Assembly: GCA_964389685.1 (NCBI GenBank)
Contig: CAYMFM010000005.1
Location: 1 to 64,000 of the forward strand
Length of the DNA: 64,000 nucleotides
Source: G020353115 sp964389685
Lineage (GTDB): Bacteria > Bacteroidota > Bacteroidia > Bacteroidales > VadinHA17
Reading direction: 5' to 3'
The number at the start of each line of letters is the position of its first letter. The stretch's first letter is position 1. The notes below the pieces were generated by a model. That model did no database searches and was not told the origin of the DNA. It worked only from the letters and a program-made list of their open reading frames with translations. Made by a program: the position numbers and the translations under genes. Shown in pieces: positions 27,196 to 36,676 of this stretch.

Positions 27196-30100
27196 TCCCC
27201 GTTCAACAAAAGAAACCATACCTCCCATCAAAAAGGTGATCATTCTTGGGTCGGGTGCATTAAAGATCGGGGAAGCCGGAGAATTTGATTATTCCGGTTC
27301 ACAGGCACTGAAAGCACTCAGGGAAGAAGGGGTTCAGACGGTTCTTATCAATCCCAACATTGCTACCGTTCAAACCTCTGAAAAGGTAGCTGACAAGATC
27401 TATTTTCTTCCGGTCACACCCTATTTTGTTGAAAAAGTAATCAAGAGAGAAGAACCGGATGGTATCCTTTTATCCTTTGGAGGTCAGACAGCATTGAACT
27501 GTGGAATTGATCTTTTCAATTCCGGGGTATTCCGGAAATACAATGTAAAAGTGTTGGGGACACCCATTCAGGCGATCATGGATACCGAGGACAGGGAAAA
27601 ATTTGTAAACAAGCTATCAGAGATCGGGATAGTTACACCACAAAGCATTGCGGTGCATAATGTTATGGATGCCCTGAAAGCAGCAAGGGTACTTGGATAT
27701 CCGATCATCATCAGGGCCGCTTTTGCTCTTGGTGGCCAGGGTAGCGGGTTCTGTACCAATGAGAAAGAGCTCAGCACACTGGCCTCGAAGGCATTTTCCT
27801 ATAGTGACCAGATTCTTGTTGAAGAATCCCTGAAAGGATGGAAGGAAGTTGAATATGAAGTCGTAAGGGATAAATATGACAACTGCATTACCGTGTGTAA
27901 CATGGAGAATTTTGATCCACTGGGTATCCATACCGGCGAAAGCATTGTTGTCGCCCCATCCCAAACCCTGACAAACTCCGAATACCATAAACTTCGGGAG
28001 CTGTCTATCCGGGTTATCCGTCACATCGGGATCATTGGAGAGTGTAACATACAGTATGCCCTGGATCCCTCTTCAGAAGCATACAGGGTTATTGAGGTAA
28101 ATGCACGATTGTCCCGGTCCAGTGCACTGGCATCAAAAGCCACGGGTTACCCCCTGGCTTTCGTTGCTGCAAAACTGGGGTTGGGATTTGGATTACATGA
28201 ACTCAAGAATTCCGTAACCAAGACTACCACCGCTTTTTTTGAGCCTGCATTGGACTATATTGTATGCAAGATCCCACGGTGGGACATGAACAAATTCGAC
28301 GGTGTTTCAAACCTGATCGGAAGCAGCATGAAAAGTGTGGGTGAAGTGATGTCGATCGGCCGTACATTTGAAGAAGCGATTCAAAAAGGATTGCGTATGA
28401 TCGGCCAGGGAATGCATGGATTTGTTGGCAACCGCAATATCGGTTTTAAAAACCTTGAGAAAGAGCTGGCTGAACCAACCGACATGAGGATATTTGTCAT
28501 CGCCGAAGCCATGGAAAAGGGATTTGATGTGGACCGGATCCATCACCTCACAAAAATTGACAAATGGTTTCTATACAAACTGAAGAATATCATCAACCTG
28601 AAAAATGAACTGGTACAGTATGATGCTCTTTCCAGGATTCCTGAAGAGAAGATCCGGGAGGCAAAGATACAGGGATATTCAGATTTTCAACTCGCCCGGT
28701 TTGTTCTCAAATCCGGTGTTAAAGAAATCGATAAAGATTTACTGAAAGTCAGGGAATACCGGAAAAAAAAGGGAATTATTCCTTACGTAAAACAGATCGA
28801 TACCCTGGCAGCCGAATATCCGGCTTTAACCAATTACCTCTATCTTTCGTACAGTGGATCGGAGCATGATGTTGAATTCAGTAGCGATACGGAATCAGTG
28901 ATTGTCCTGGGTTCCGGAGCTTACCGCATAGGAAGCAGTGTGGAGTTTGACTGGTGTGGTGTGAATGCCCTGGATACCATAAAGCAGCAAGGATACCAGT
29001 CTATCATGATCAACTACAATCCCGAGACTGTTAGTACGGATTATGACATTTGCGACCGCTTGTATTTTGATGAGCTTTCACTGGAACGGGTTCTGGACAT
29101 TGTCGAGCTTGAAAATCCGAAAGGTGTTATTGTTTCAACCGGCGGACAAATCCCGAATAATCTCGCCATTCGCCTCTATAAGCAGGATGTAAATGTTCTT
29201 GGAACCTCACCATTATCGATCGACAATGCAGAAAACCGCCATAAATTTTCGATGATGCTTGACAAGTTGGAAATCGACCAACCACGATGGAAAGAGCTTA
29301 CCAGCATTGAAGAGATTTATGGCTTTGTTGACAAAATAGGATTCCCGGTACTGGTCAGACCCTCTTATGTATTGTCAGGTGCCGCAATGAATGTGGTTTC
29401 CAACAGAGAAGAGCTCTCTCATTTCCTGACGCTTGCCGCCAATGTTTCGAAACAATACCCTGTTGTGGTTTCGGAGTTCATTGAAAATGCAAAGGAGATC
29501 GAAATTGATGCCGTGGCCGACAGGGGTGAGATCATCGCCTATGCCATTTCCGAACATGTGGAATTTGCGGGTGTACACTCCGGCGATGCCACGATGGTAT
29601 TTCCGCCTCAGAAAATATACTTTGAGACGGTCAGGAGAATAAAACGTATTTCGCGGCAGATCGCGAAACAGTTGGATATTACCGGTCCGTTCAACATGCA
29701 ATTTCTTGCAAAAGATAATGATATTAAAGTAATTGAATGCAATCTGAGAGCGTCCAGAAGCATGCCGTTTGTATCCAAGGTGCTCAAATCCAACCTGATC
29801 GAGATGGCAACGAAGGTCATGCTGGGTATTGAAGTGGAGAAACCCAATAAATCGATCTTTGATCTCGATTATATCGGGGTTAAAGCACCGCAATTCTCAT
29901 TCGCCAGGCTCCAGAAAGCCGATCCTATCCTTGGTGTGGATATGTCATCCACCGGTGAAGTGGGTTGTATCGGGGAGGATTTTTATGAAGGAATTCTTAA
30001 ATCCATGTTGTCGGTCGGATACACCATCCCCAAAAAGAACATCCTGCTTTCCACCGGACCTGCCCGCTCGAAAGTTGAATTGATCAATAGTGCAAAAGCA

Positions 30101-30442
30101 CTGGAGGAAAAAGGGTATACCTTGTATGCAACGCGCGGAACGCAACAATTTCTTGCAAATAGCGGTATTAAAGCCACGGTCCTGCACTGGCCTGACGAAG
30201 ATAAACACCCGAATACCCTGGATTTCCTGAAAAAGAAAAAGATCGACCTGGTCATCAATATTCCAAAAAACTTAACAAAGAGTGAGTTGAGTAATGACTA
30301 TCTGATTCGCAGAACAGCTGTAGACTATAACATTCCCCTGATTACCAATGCACGCCTTGCCAGCGCGTTCATCCTGGCATTCTGCAAATTAGATTTGAAA
30401 GATATTGCCATTAAAAGTTGGGATGAATACAAAACCAGCTAA
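27188..30442 (+). CDS. carB: Carbamoyl-phosphate synthase, large subunit
   Basis: A 1084-residue protein with two homologous ATP-grasp halves (phosphorylating bicarbonate, then carbamate) and a C-terminal MGS-like regulatory domain (about 940-1075). The first half starts with VIILGSGALKIGEAGEFDYSG and the second with VIVLGSGAYRIGSSVEFDWCG. Both carry the PTG-rich signature region for Rossmann-like folding and the acidic metal ligands of ATP-grasp (VIEVNARLSRSS; VIECNLRASRSM). Full length, no frameshift. Confidence 0.97.
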   Translation: MSNPRSTKETIPPIKKVIILGSGALKIGEAGEFDYSGSQALKALREEGVQTVLINPNIATVQTSEKVADKIYFLPVTPYFVEKVIKREEPDGILLSFGGQTALNCGIDLFNSGVFRKYNVKVLGTPIQAIMDTEDREKFVNKLSEIGIVTPQSIAVHNVMDALKAARVLGYPIIIRAAFALGGQGSGFCTNEKELSTLASKAFSYSDQILVEESLKGWKEVEYEVVRDKYDNCITVCNMENFDPLGIHTGESIVVAPSQTLTNSEYHKLRELSIRVIRHIGIIGECNIQYALDPSSEAYRVIEVNARLSRSSALASKATGYPLAFVAAKLGLGFGLHELKNSVTKTTTAFFEPALDYIVCKIPRWDMNKFDGVSNLIGSSMKSVGEVMSIGRTFEEAIQKGLRMIGQGMHGFVGNRNIGFKNLEKELAEPTDMRIFVIAEAMEKGFDVDRIHHLTKIDKWFLYKLKNIINLKNELVQYDALSRIPEEKIREAKIQGYSDFQLARFVLKSGVKEIDKDLLKVREYRKKKGIIPYVKQIDTLAAEYPALTNYLYLSYSGSEHDVEFSSDTESVIVLGSGAYRIGSSVEFDWCGVNALDTIKQQGYQSIMINYNPETVSTDYDICDRLYFDELSLERVLDIVELENPKGVIVSTGGQIPNNLAIRLYKQDVNVLGTSPLSIDNAENRHKFSMMLDKLEIDQPRWKELTSIEEIYGFVDKIGFPVLVRPSYVLSGAAMNVVSNREELSHFLTLAANVSKQYPVVVSEFIENAKEIEIDAVADRGEIIAYAISEHVEFAGVHSGDATMVFPPQKIYFETVRRIKRISRQIAKQLDITGPFNMQFLAKDNDIKVIECNLRASRSMPFVSKVLKSNLIEMATKVMLGIEVEKPNKSIFDLDYIGVKAPQFSFARLQKADPILGVDMSSTGEVGCIGEDFYEGILKSMLSVGYTIPKKNILLSTGPARSKVELINSAKALEEKGYTLYATRGTQQFLANSGIKATVLHWPDEDKHPNTLDFLKKKKIDLVINIPKNLTKSELSNDYLIRRTAVDYNIPLITNARLASAFILAFCKLDLKDIAIKSWDEYKTS

Positions 30443-30448
30443 ACCGGG

Positions 30449-31564
30449 ATGCTATTATTCTATTTTCTTTCGCTTGCCATAGGGATTGGTTATGTTATCC
30501 TGATCATGCTCATTCTTTGGGGGTGGAGAAGGACAAGCGTTGTTAAACGATCCACCTGTCGCGGGCAGACAGTTGTCTCCATTGTTATTGCACTCAGGAA
30601 TGAGGCGGCAAATATTCCACAGCTTATCAGGATGTTGAAATGCCAGGATTATCCGGGCAACCTGCTGGAAATCCTTTTTGTGGATGATCACTCGACGGAT
30701 ACAACGAAGGAAGCCATTCATTTCTATATGAAGGATGAAACCGGTTATTCAGTCATTCCCAATTCAGGAGTTGGGAAGAAGGATGCCTTGCTGTGTGGAT
30801 ACAAAAGAAGCAGGGGTGATCTTATCATTACCACCGATGCCGATTGCACATTCAGAGAGGAATGGATATCCTCCATCGTTTCTTTCTTTGAAAAGGACAG
30901 GCCTGATCTTATCATTGGTCCGGTTATATTGAATGAGGGACAGGGGATCTTTCAGGATCTCCAGGCACTTGAATTTCTGAGTTTAACCGGAACATCGGGG
31001 GGATCATCCGGAATTGGCAAACCCGTTCTCTGCAATGGTGCAAACCTGGCTTTCAACAGAAAAACAATCGCTCCGGATTCCGAAACCATGAATCCACGTT
31101 TTGCATCGGGGGATGATATATTCTTGCTTCATGGAGTAAAAAAAACGACCGGACTGAAATCCCTGTTTTTAAAATCTCGGGAAGCGGTGGTTACCTCAAA
31201 AGGCCAGCCTGATCTGAAATCTTTCTGGAACCAAAGGAAGCGGTGGACATCCAAAAACAGGGGCTATCGTGATTTTGATTCAATCGCCACTGCAATCATC
31301 GTCTATTTGATGAATTTGTTATTACTCCTCTCCCTCTTCCTTACTGCTTTCATACCCCAGGGAATCGTTGCTTTTATCGGTCTTTTTACGGTAAAGTCGG
31401 CTATAGATCTCCTGTTCATCCATTCTGTTGCCGGTTTTTTTAAGAAGAAACATCTACTGAAATATTTTTTGATTCTCCAGGTGGTTTACTTTTTCTATGT
31501 AAGCATCATTCCTGTTGCAGGTACTATTGGGGAGTTTTCCTGGAAAGGCCGCGTGTATAAATAA
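30449..31564 (+). CDS. Membrane glycosyltransferase, family 2
   Basis: A 371-residue protein: one N-terminal membrane helix, a GT2 catalytic domain, then three or four C-terminal helices. Visible motifs are VSIVIALRNEAANIPQL, FVDDHSTD (first Asp pair), TTDADC (metal-binding DxD) and QRKRW (the acceptor-side Q-x-x-RW motif of processive GT2 enzymes). It begins 6 bp after carB and may share its transcript. The product, exopolysaccharide or glycolipid, cannot be told. Confidence 0.85.
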   Translation: MLLFYFLSLAIGIGYVILIMLILWGWRRTSVVKRSTCRGQTVVSIVIALRNEAANIPQLIRMLKCQDYPGNLLEILFVDDHSTDTTKEAIHFYMKDETGYSVIPNSGVGKKDALLCGYKRSRGDLIITTDADCTFREEWISSIVSFFEKDRPDLIIGPVILNEGQGIFQDLQALEFLSLTGTSGGSSGIGKPVLCNGANLAFNRKTIAPDSETMNPRFASGDDIFLLHGVKKTTGLKSLFLKSREAVVTSKGQPDLKSFWNQRKRWTSKNRGYRDFDSIATAIIVYLMNLLLLLSLFLTAFIPQGIVAFIGLFTVKSAIDLLFIHSVAGFFKKKHLLKYFLILQVVYFFYVSIIPVAGTIGEFSWKGRVYK

Positions 31565-31614
31565 TACGGGATCTTTTTTACGGGACAACCCCAAGTCAAA
31601 ACGCGCTTTTTCAA

Positions 31615-32442
31615 TTAAATATCTCTCTTCCGAATAAAAATAAAAATGAGGGAGCTGAAAACTGCAATATAGGCCAGAGCCAACAGGATGGTAAGGTAAA
31701 ACGGCAAAGGATCCGGTGCAATACCGATGGCACTCAGATCAAGGTTGCTATGACCGGAAGCATCCAGCATGGGTTCGTTTGAAGCAATGGTCAGGAACTC
31801 GGGTCTTGGAGTAAGATTAGAGATAATTTTTACCGGGAAATAGAGTCTGGCATCCCGGGGGAACATGAGCCGAATGATGGGTTCGATTAAGATAAAATAA
31901 AGAAGGTACATGACGATAGACAATGCAGTGTTCCTGAAAAGCACGGCAATCAAAAAACCAATGGTCATGTAACCGATAGCCTGGATAAAATAAACAACCA
32001 GCAGGTATGACTTTTCAAAGACCACAGCAACGGAGAGCCCCCTGGTAAAGATCAATCCGAAGATCGTACTGGTCAAGAGGACCAGCAAAACACCATAGAG
32101 AGCCACAAGAAGAACAACAAGGCTTTTTCCGATGATCAGATCATTTCGGCTTAAACCGGTGATCACCTGTTGCCTGAACGTTTTATAAGAAAATTCATTT
32201 CCGACAAGGAGTATCAGCATGACGGCAAGCAGCAGGTTGAACCAGCTTGCTATCCAGGCAAATGATTCCCAGACATGCGGAAACTGAAACAGGTTTTTCA
32301 TCGTTAAACCGGGTACCGAGATGTCGATTTGCGAGGAAACAAAGATAACCAAAAGGAAAAGTAAGAAATGGAGGATCAGAATCACCCTGAACGAGGCGTA
32401 ATTCCATATCTTAATCAGTTCTATTTTAAAAAGTTTCTTCAT
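31615..32442 (-). CDS. ABC-2 type transporter permease
   Basis: A 275-residue inner-membrane protein with six predicted helices and the GNEFSYKTFRQQVITGLSR segment common to ABC-2 family permeases (the cytosolic elbow after the first periplasmic loop). It lies 37 bp downstream of its ATPase on the same strand. Substrate unknown; members include Nos, lantibiotic-immunity and drug exporters. Confidence 0.85.
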   Translation of the reverse strand: MKKLFKIELIKIWNYASFRVILILHFLLFLLVIFVSSQIDISVPGLTMKNLFQFPHVWESFAWIASWFNLLLAVMLILLVGNEFSYKTFRQQVITGLSRNDLIIGKSLVVLLVALYGVLLVLLTSTIFGLIFTRGLSVAVVFEKSYLLVVYFIQAIGYMTIGFLIAVLFRNTALSIVMYLLYFILIEPIIRLMFPRDARLYFPVKIISNLTPRPEFLTIASNEPMLDASGHSNLDLSAIGIAPDPLPFYLTILLALAYIAVFSSLIFIFIRKRDI

Positions 32443-32479
32443 CTATTGCTCAATAGTTTTAATTGCCACGCACGAAATA

Positions 32480-33364
32480 CTATCGAACCAGTTCAAGGAA
32501 CTGGGATTCAAGACTCTTTTTCCTCACTTCAAGCCGTGATAGGGTAAACCCGTTTTTAAAAACAAAAGCATTCAGGTCTGCGGGTGTTTTTTCGTCAGCC
32601 AGGGTTAAGGTTATTTCCTGCTCATCATATTGGCTTGTTTTTACAAATCCGGCCCTGACCAGTAGCTCATGCAATTCATTCATCCTTTCGGAAGATATAA
32701 TAATCGTATCATCCTCCACCAACAGTTCATTCACTTTCCCGCTGGCAATCAATTGCCCCCATTTTAAAATCCCAACATGGGAACACACCTTTTCCACCTC
32801 ATCCAGTATATGGCTGGCAAGGATGATTGTCTTTCCTTTTTCACCTTCCAGTTTTATAATGTTTCTTACTTCGGCTATTCCTTCCGGATCCAGTCCATTT
32901 GCCGGTTCATCCAGCACAAGCACTTCAGGATCCCCCAGCAGGACGGATGCCAGAGCAAGCCGCTGTTTCATTCCCAGTGACAGGGTATCAAAACGGGATC
33001 CCTTGCGGGATGTCAGACCGGTAATCTCCAGGGCCCTTTCAATATCCTTTTCAGGAACATCCTTAATCAGGCAGTGAATTTTCAGGTTATGATACAGGGA
33101 GAGATAAGGGTAAAAATAGGGGATTTCAATTAGCGAACCGACTTTCCTGTTTAACCATTTGCTCGGTTCCTGCTCGAACCATCTGTAGCTGCCTGTTTGA
33201 GGTTTTAATATCCCGGCAATTATAGAAAGCGTAGTTGTTTTTCCACTTCCATTGGGACCAAGTATGCCAAACACAGTGCCTTTTTGTACTGTTATTGAAA
33301 GGCCCTTAACAGCCTGGATCTTTCCATAACTTTTACTGATGTTACGTATTTCCAGAATGGTCAT
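32480..33364 (-). CDS. ABC transporter ATP-binding protein
   Basis: A 294-residue ATPase. Walker A is GPNGSGKTT (about 36-44), the signature is LSLGMKQRLALA (about 132-143), Walker B is VLVLDEPANGLDP (about 154-166) and the H-loop is in ILASHILDEV. The C-terminal tail of about 80 residues is as in ABC-2 exporters. It pairs with the permease gene downstream. Confidence 0.9.
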   Translation of the reverse strand: MTILEIRNISKSYGKIQAVKGLSITVQKGTVFGILGPNGSGKTTTLSIIAGILKPQTGSYRWFEQEPSKWLNRKVGSLIEIPYFYPYLSLYHNLKIHCLIKDVPEKDIERALEITGLTSRKGSRFDTLSLGMKQRLALASVLLGDPEVLVLDEPANGLDPEGIAEVRNIIKLEGEKGKTIILASHILDEVEKVCSHVGILKWGQLIASGKVNELLVEDDTIIISSERMNELHELLVRAGFVKTSQYDEQEITLTLADEKTPADLNAFVFKNGFTLSRLEVRKKSLESQFLELVR

Positions 33365-33475
33365 TGGGGAATGAATGATTTTTCATTGAAGGAGTGAAGA
33401 TAGTAAAAAAGATGATAAGAGTATATATTGATATTTGGAACTTGTGATTGGAAATTTGGAATTTAGAATCTCTCT

Positions 33476-35668
33476 TTAATTTCCCATTTCCGAAAAGAAT
33501 TTGATCCTCATCAGCCGGATATCCTCTTCGGAATATTCATCTTCCCCTAGTTCCTGCAGAGCGGCTTCAATGGATTCCGTTTCGGCATCCTCCCTGAAGT
33601 AGTCAAAAATTTCCTCTTGATGATCCTCATCCAGCACTTCATTGATATAGTAGTCCAGGTTTATCTTTGTTCCGGATTGAACAATTGACTCAATCTCTTT
33701 GAGGAGGTTATTCATTTCAAGGTTTTTCGCATCGGCAATATCTTCGAGTGATCTTTTTCTGTCGATGCTTTGAATGATATAGACTTTCAGTCCCGATTTA
33801 TTAATTACCGATTTAACCACCATGTCCTGTGGTCGGAGTATATCCTTCTCCTCGACATATTTTTTTATGATCTCGGCAAATTCCTTTCCATATCGTTGAG
33901 CTTTGCCCTGGCCGACACCGGTAACATATTGCATCTCTTCCAGGGTAATCGGATACTGGATTGCCATATCTTCGAGGGAGGGATCCTGAAAAATAACAAA
34001 CGGGGGTAAATTTTTCTGTTTTGCGATTTTCTTTCTCAGATCTTTCAAAATATTGAACAGTTCCTCATCAACGGTACTTGTCCGTCCGCCGCTCGCGAAT
34101 GTTTCATCCTCTGACTCATCTTCATAATCATGATCCTTTGTCAGCAAGAATTCATGGGGGTTATTGATAAAGTCTTCACCTTTTTCAGTGATTTTCAGCA
34201 GTCCATAATTCTCGATATCTTTTTCAATGAACCGGGCAATCAATGCCTGGCGGATGACGGCGCCCCAAAATTTTTCATCGTGATCACTTCCGGCGCCAAA
34301 AATTTCCAGCTGATGATGTTTATATGATTTAATAGCGGAATTGACGGTACCACTTAAGACCTGTGCAACGTGTTCGGATTTGAATTTTTCTTTGACCTGT
34401 TTAATGGCCTCAAGCACGTCAAGGATGTATTCCTGACCTTCGAACTGGGTTTTTGGGTGGACACAATTATCGCACGTTTCGCAATTCTCTTCATTGTATA
34501 CTTCACCAAAATAGTGTAGTAGCTGCCTTCTCCTGCAAACCGATGATTCGGCATAGGAAACCGTTTCCAGGAGCAGTTGTTTTCCTATCTCCTGCTCGGC
34601 GATGGGTTTTCCCTGCATGAACTTCTCCAGCTTTTGCACGTCATTATAGCTATAAAAGGTGATGCAGCGACCTTCTCCGCCATCTCTACCTGCTCTTCCG
34701 GTCTCCTGATAATAACCTTCCAGGCTTTTTGGCATGTCGTAATGAATAACAAACCGGACATCGGGTTTATCGATTCCCATTCCAAATGCAATGGTAGCCA
34801 CGATCACATCGATATCCTCCATCAGGAATTTATCCTGCGTTGCCGTGCGTGTAGCGGAATCCATTCCGGCATGGTATGGCAATGCTTTTATACCATTCAC
34901 TTTCAACACTTCAGCCAGTTGCTCAACCTTTTTCCTGCTCAGGCAATAAATGATACCTGATTTACCGGAATTATTCTTGATAAACTTGATGATCTCCTTG
35001 GAAGTGTGTGATTTTGGCCTGACCTCGTAGAAGAGGTTTGGCCGGTTAAAGGAGGACTTAAATACATTCGCTTCCAGCATGCTCAGGTTTTTCTGGATAT
35101 CATGCTGCACTTTGGGAGTAGCCGTTGCGGTGAGTGCAATCAGCGGGGCGAGACCAATGCGATTAATGATGGGTCTTATCCTGCGGTATTCAGGCCTGAA
35201 ATCATGTCCCCATTCCGAAATACAGTGGGCTTCATCAATGGCATAAAAAGAGATCCTGACCTGTTTCAGGAAGGTGATATTCTCTTCTTTGGTCAGCGAT
35301 TCAGGGGCAACATAAAGCAAGCGCGTAATGCCAGCCCGCACATCCTGCTTCACCTCCTGGATGGCTTGTTTTGTTAACGAGGAATTGAGAAAATGTGCAA
35401 CACCATCCTCAGCACTGAAATTTCTCATCGCATCTACCTGGTTCTTCATTAAAGCGATAAGCGGTGAAATAATAATCGCTGTTCCGGGTTTTATCAGCGC
35501 AGGAAGCTGGTAACAAAGCGACTTACCACCTCCGGTCGGCATTAAAACGAAGGTGTCATTTCCAGCCAAAATATTGCGAATGATTATCTCCTGATTTCCT
35601 TTGAACGTATCAAAGCCAAAATATCTCTTTAAATAATCATTCAATGATATGTCTGCTCCAATACTCAT
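33476..35668 (-). CDS. recQ: ATP-dependent DNA helicase RecQ
   Basis: A 730-residue superfamily 2 helicase. Walker A is PTGGGKS (44-50), the DEAH box is 145-148, motif VI is GYYQETGRAGRDG. A zinc-binding RecQ-Ct follows with CRRRQLLHYFGE and CETCDNC, then a winged helix and an HRDC domain (about 525-600), and an acidic C-terminal tail. It acts in recombination and fork repair. It is longer than E. coli RecQ (about 610) owing to the C-terminal part. Confidence 0.95.
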   Translation of the reverse strand: MSIGADISLNDYLKRYFGFDTFKGNQEIIIRNILAGNDTFVLMPTGGGKSLCYQLPALIKPGTAIIISPLIALMKNQVDAMRNFSAEDGVAHFLNSSLTKQAIQEVKQDVRAGITRLLYVAPESLTKEENITFLKQVRISFYAIDEAHCISEWGHDFRPEYRRIRPIINRIGLAPLIALTATATPKVQHDIQKNLSMLEANVFKSSFNRPNLFYEVRPKSHTSKEIIKFIKNNSGKSGIIYCLSRKKVEQLAEVLKVNGIKALPYHAGMDSATRTATQDKFLMEDIDVIVATIAFGMGIDKPDVRFVIHYDMPKSLEGYYQETGRAGRDGGEGRCITFYSYNDVQKLEKFMQGKPIAEQEIGKQLLLETVSYAESSVCRRRQLLHYFGEVYNEENCETCDNCVHPKTQFEGQEYILDVLEAIKQVKEKFKSEHVAQVLSGTVNSAIKSYKHHQLEIFGAGSDHDEKFWGAVIRQALIARFIEKDIENYGLLKITEKGEDFINNPHEFLLTKDHDYEDESEDETFASGGRTSTVDEELFNILKDLRKKIAKQKNLPPFVIFQDPSLEDMAIQYPITLEEMQYVTGVGQGKAQRYGKEFAEIIKKYVEEKDILRPQDMVVKSVINKSGLKVYIIQSIDRKRSLEDIADAKNLEMNNLLKEIESIVQSGTKINLDYYINEVLDEDHQEEIFDYFREDAETESIEAALQELGEDEYSEEDIRLMRIKFFSEMGN

Positions 35669-35794
35669 ATTTCCTCACCAGTTTATAAATCATATCACTA
35701 CAAAAGAATACTGGTTTTGAAATTTTTTTTCGCTTACTCGTTCACGTGAAGGTGTCTTCCTTTTTCTTTTATGTAGATAATAGTTTAAAATAAA

Positions 35795-35802
35795 TACATT
35801 TG
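35795..35802 (+). promoter_or_regulatory. -7 box for tatC
   Basis: TACATTTG, 35 bp before the tatC start. Divergent from recQ. Confidence 0.5.
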
Positions 35803-35837
35803 TATCATAAATATACATTTTTTTTTTGTGAATTAAA

Positions 35838-36653
35838 ATGGTATTGAAAGATAAAAACGAAATGACATTTCTTGAGCATTTGGAAGAGCTCAGGTGGCAC
35901 ATTATCCGATCGGTCGCTGCGATTCTGGTTATTGCCATTACCGCTTTTGTATTTCGCCGGATAATTTTCGATATCATCATTCTCGCGCCGAAGACACCTG
36001 ATTTCTTTACCAACAGGATGTTTTGCAAATTTGGAACGTTGGTAAATGTTCCGGCACTGTGCATCAATAGAAATGAGTTTGAAATCATCAACATCAACAT
36101 GGCCGGGCAGTTTACAACCCACATTCTTGTATCGATTATTGCAGGGGTAATCCTCTCTTTTCCCTATATCTTTTTTGAATTCTGGATTTTCTTAAAACCG
36201 GCGTTATATCAGAAGGAAAAACGGCATGCAACAGGTGCTGTATTCTATTCTTCCCTGCTTTTTATCCTGGGCATATTATTTGGCTATTACCTCATCACCC
36301 CATTATCCGTCCATTTTCTTGGTTCCTATAAAGTAAGTGATCAGGTAGCCAACCAGATAAACCTGATATCCTATATATCTACCATATCATCGGTTACCCT
36401 TGCAAGTGGAATTATTTTCGAACTGCCGATCATGGTCTATTTTCTCACCAAGATCGGGTTGCTAACACCACAATTTTTACGAAAATACCGAAGGCATTCT
36501 GTCATCGTCATCCTTGCGCTCTCCGCAATCATTACACCCCCGGATATTTTCAGCCAGGTCCTGGTCTGTGTCCCATTGCTTCTTTTGTATGAGATCGGGA
36601 TCGGTATTTCGAAACGTATAGTGGCTCAAGAAGAAGCAAAACTGGCCGGTTAA
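35838..36653 (+). CDS. tatC: Sec-independent translocase subunit TatC
   Basis: A 271-residue membrane protein with six helices. The N-terminal KNEMTFLEHLEELRWHIIRS is the conserved twin-arginine signal-recognition region (with the family E-LEELR). Later, FPYIFFEFWIFLKPALYQKEKR is the conserved P-x-x-x-x-x-W-x-F-x-x-P-ALY segment. It is a partner of TatA/B, not encoded nearby. A likely client, the RRRFLE-leader aminotransferase, is in this window. Confidence 0.95.
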   Translation: MVLKDKNEMTFLEHLEELRWHIIRSVAAILVIAITAFVFRRIIFDIIILAPKTPDFFTNRMFCKFGTLVNVPALCINRNEFEIININMAGQFTTHILVSIIAGVILSFPYIFFEFWIFLKPALYQKEKRHATGAVFYSSLLFILGILFGYYLITPLSVHFLGSYKVSDQVANQINLISYISTISSVTLASGIIFELPIMVYFLTKIGLLTPQFLRKYRRHSVIVILALSAIITPPDIFSQVLVCVPLLLLYEIGIGISKRIVAQEEAKLAG

Positions 36654-36676
36654 GTATGAACAATCAGGTATGCCTT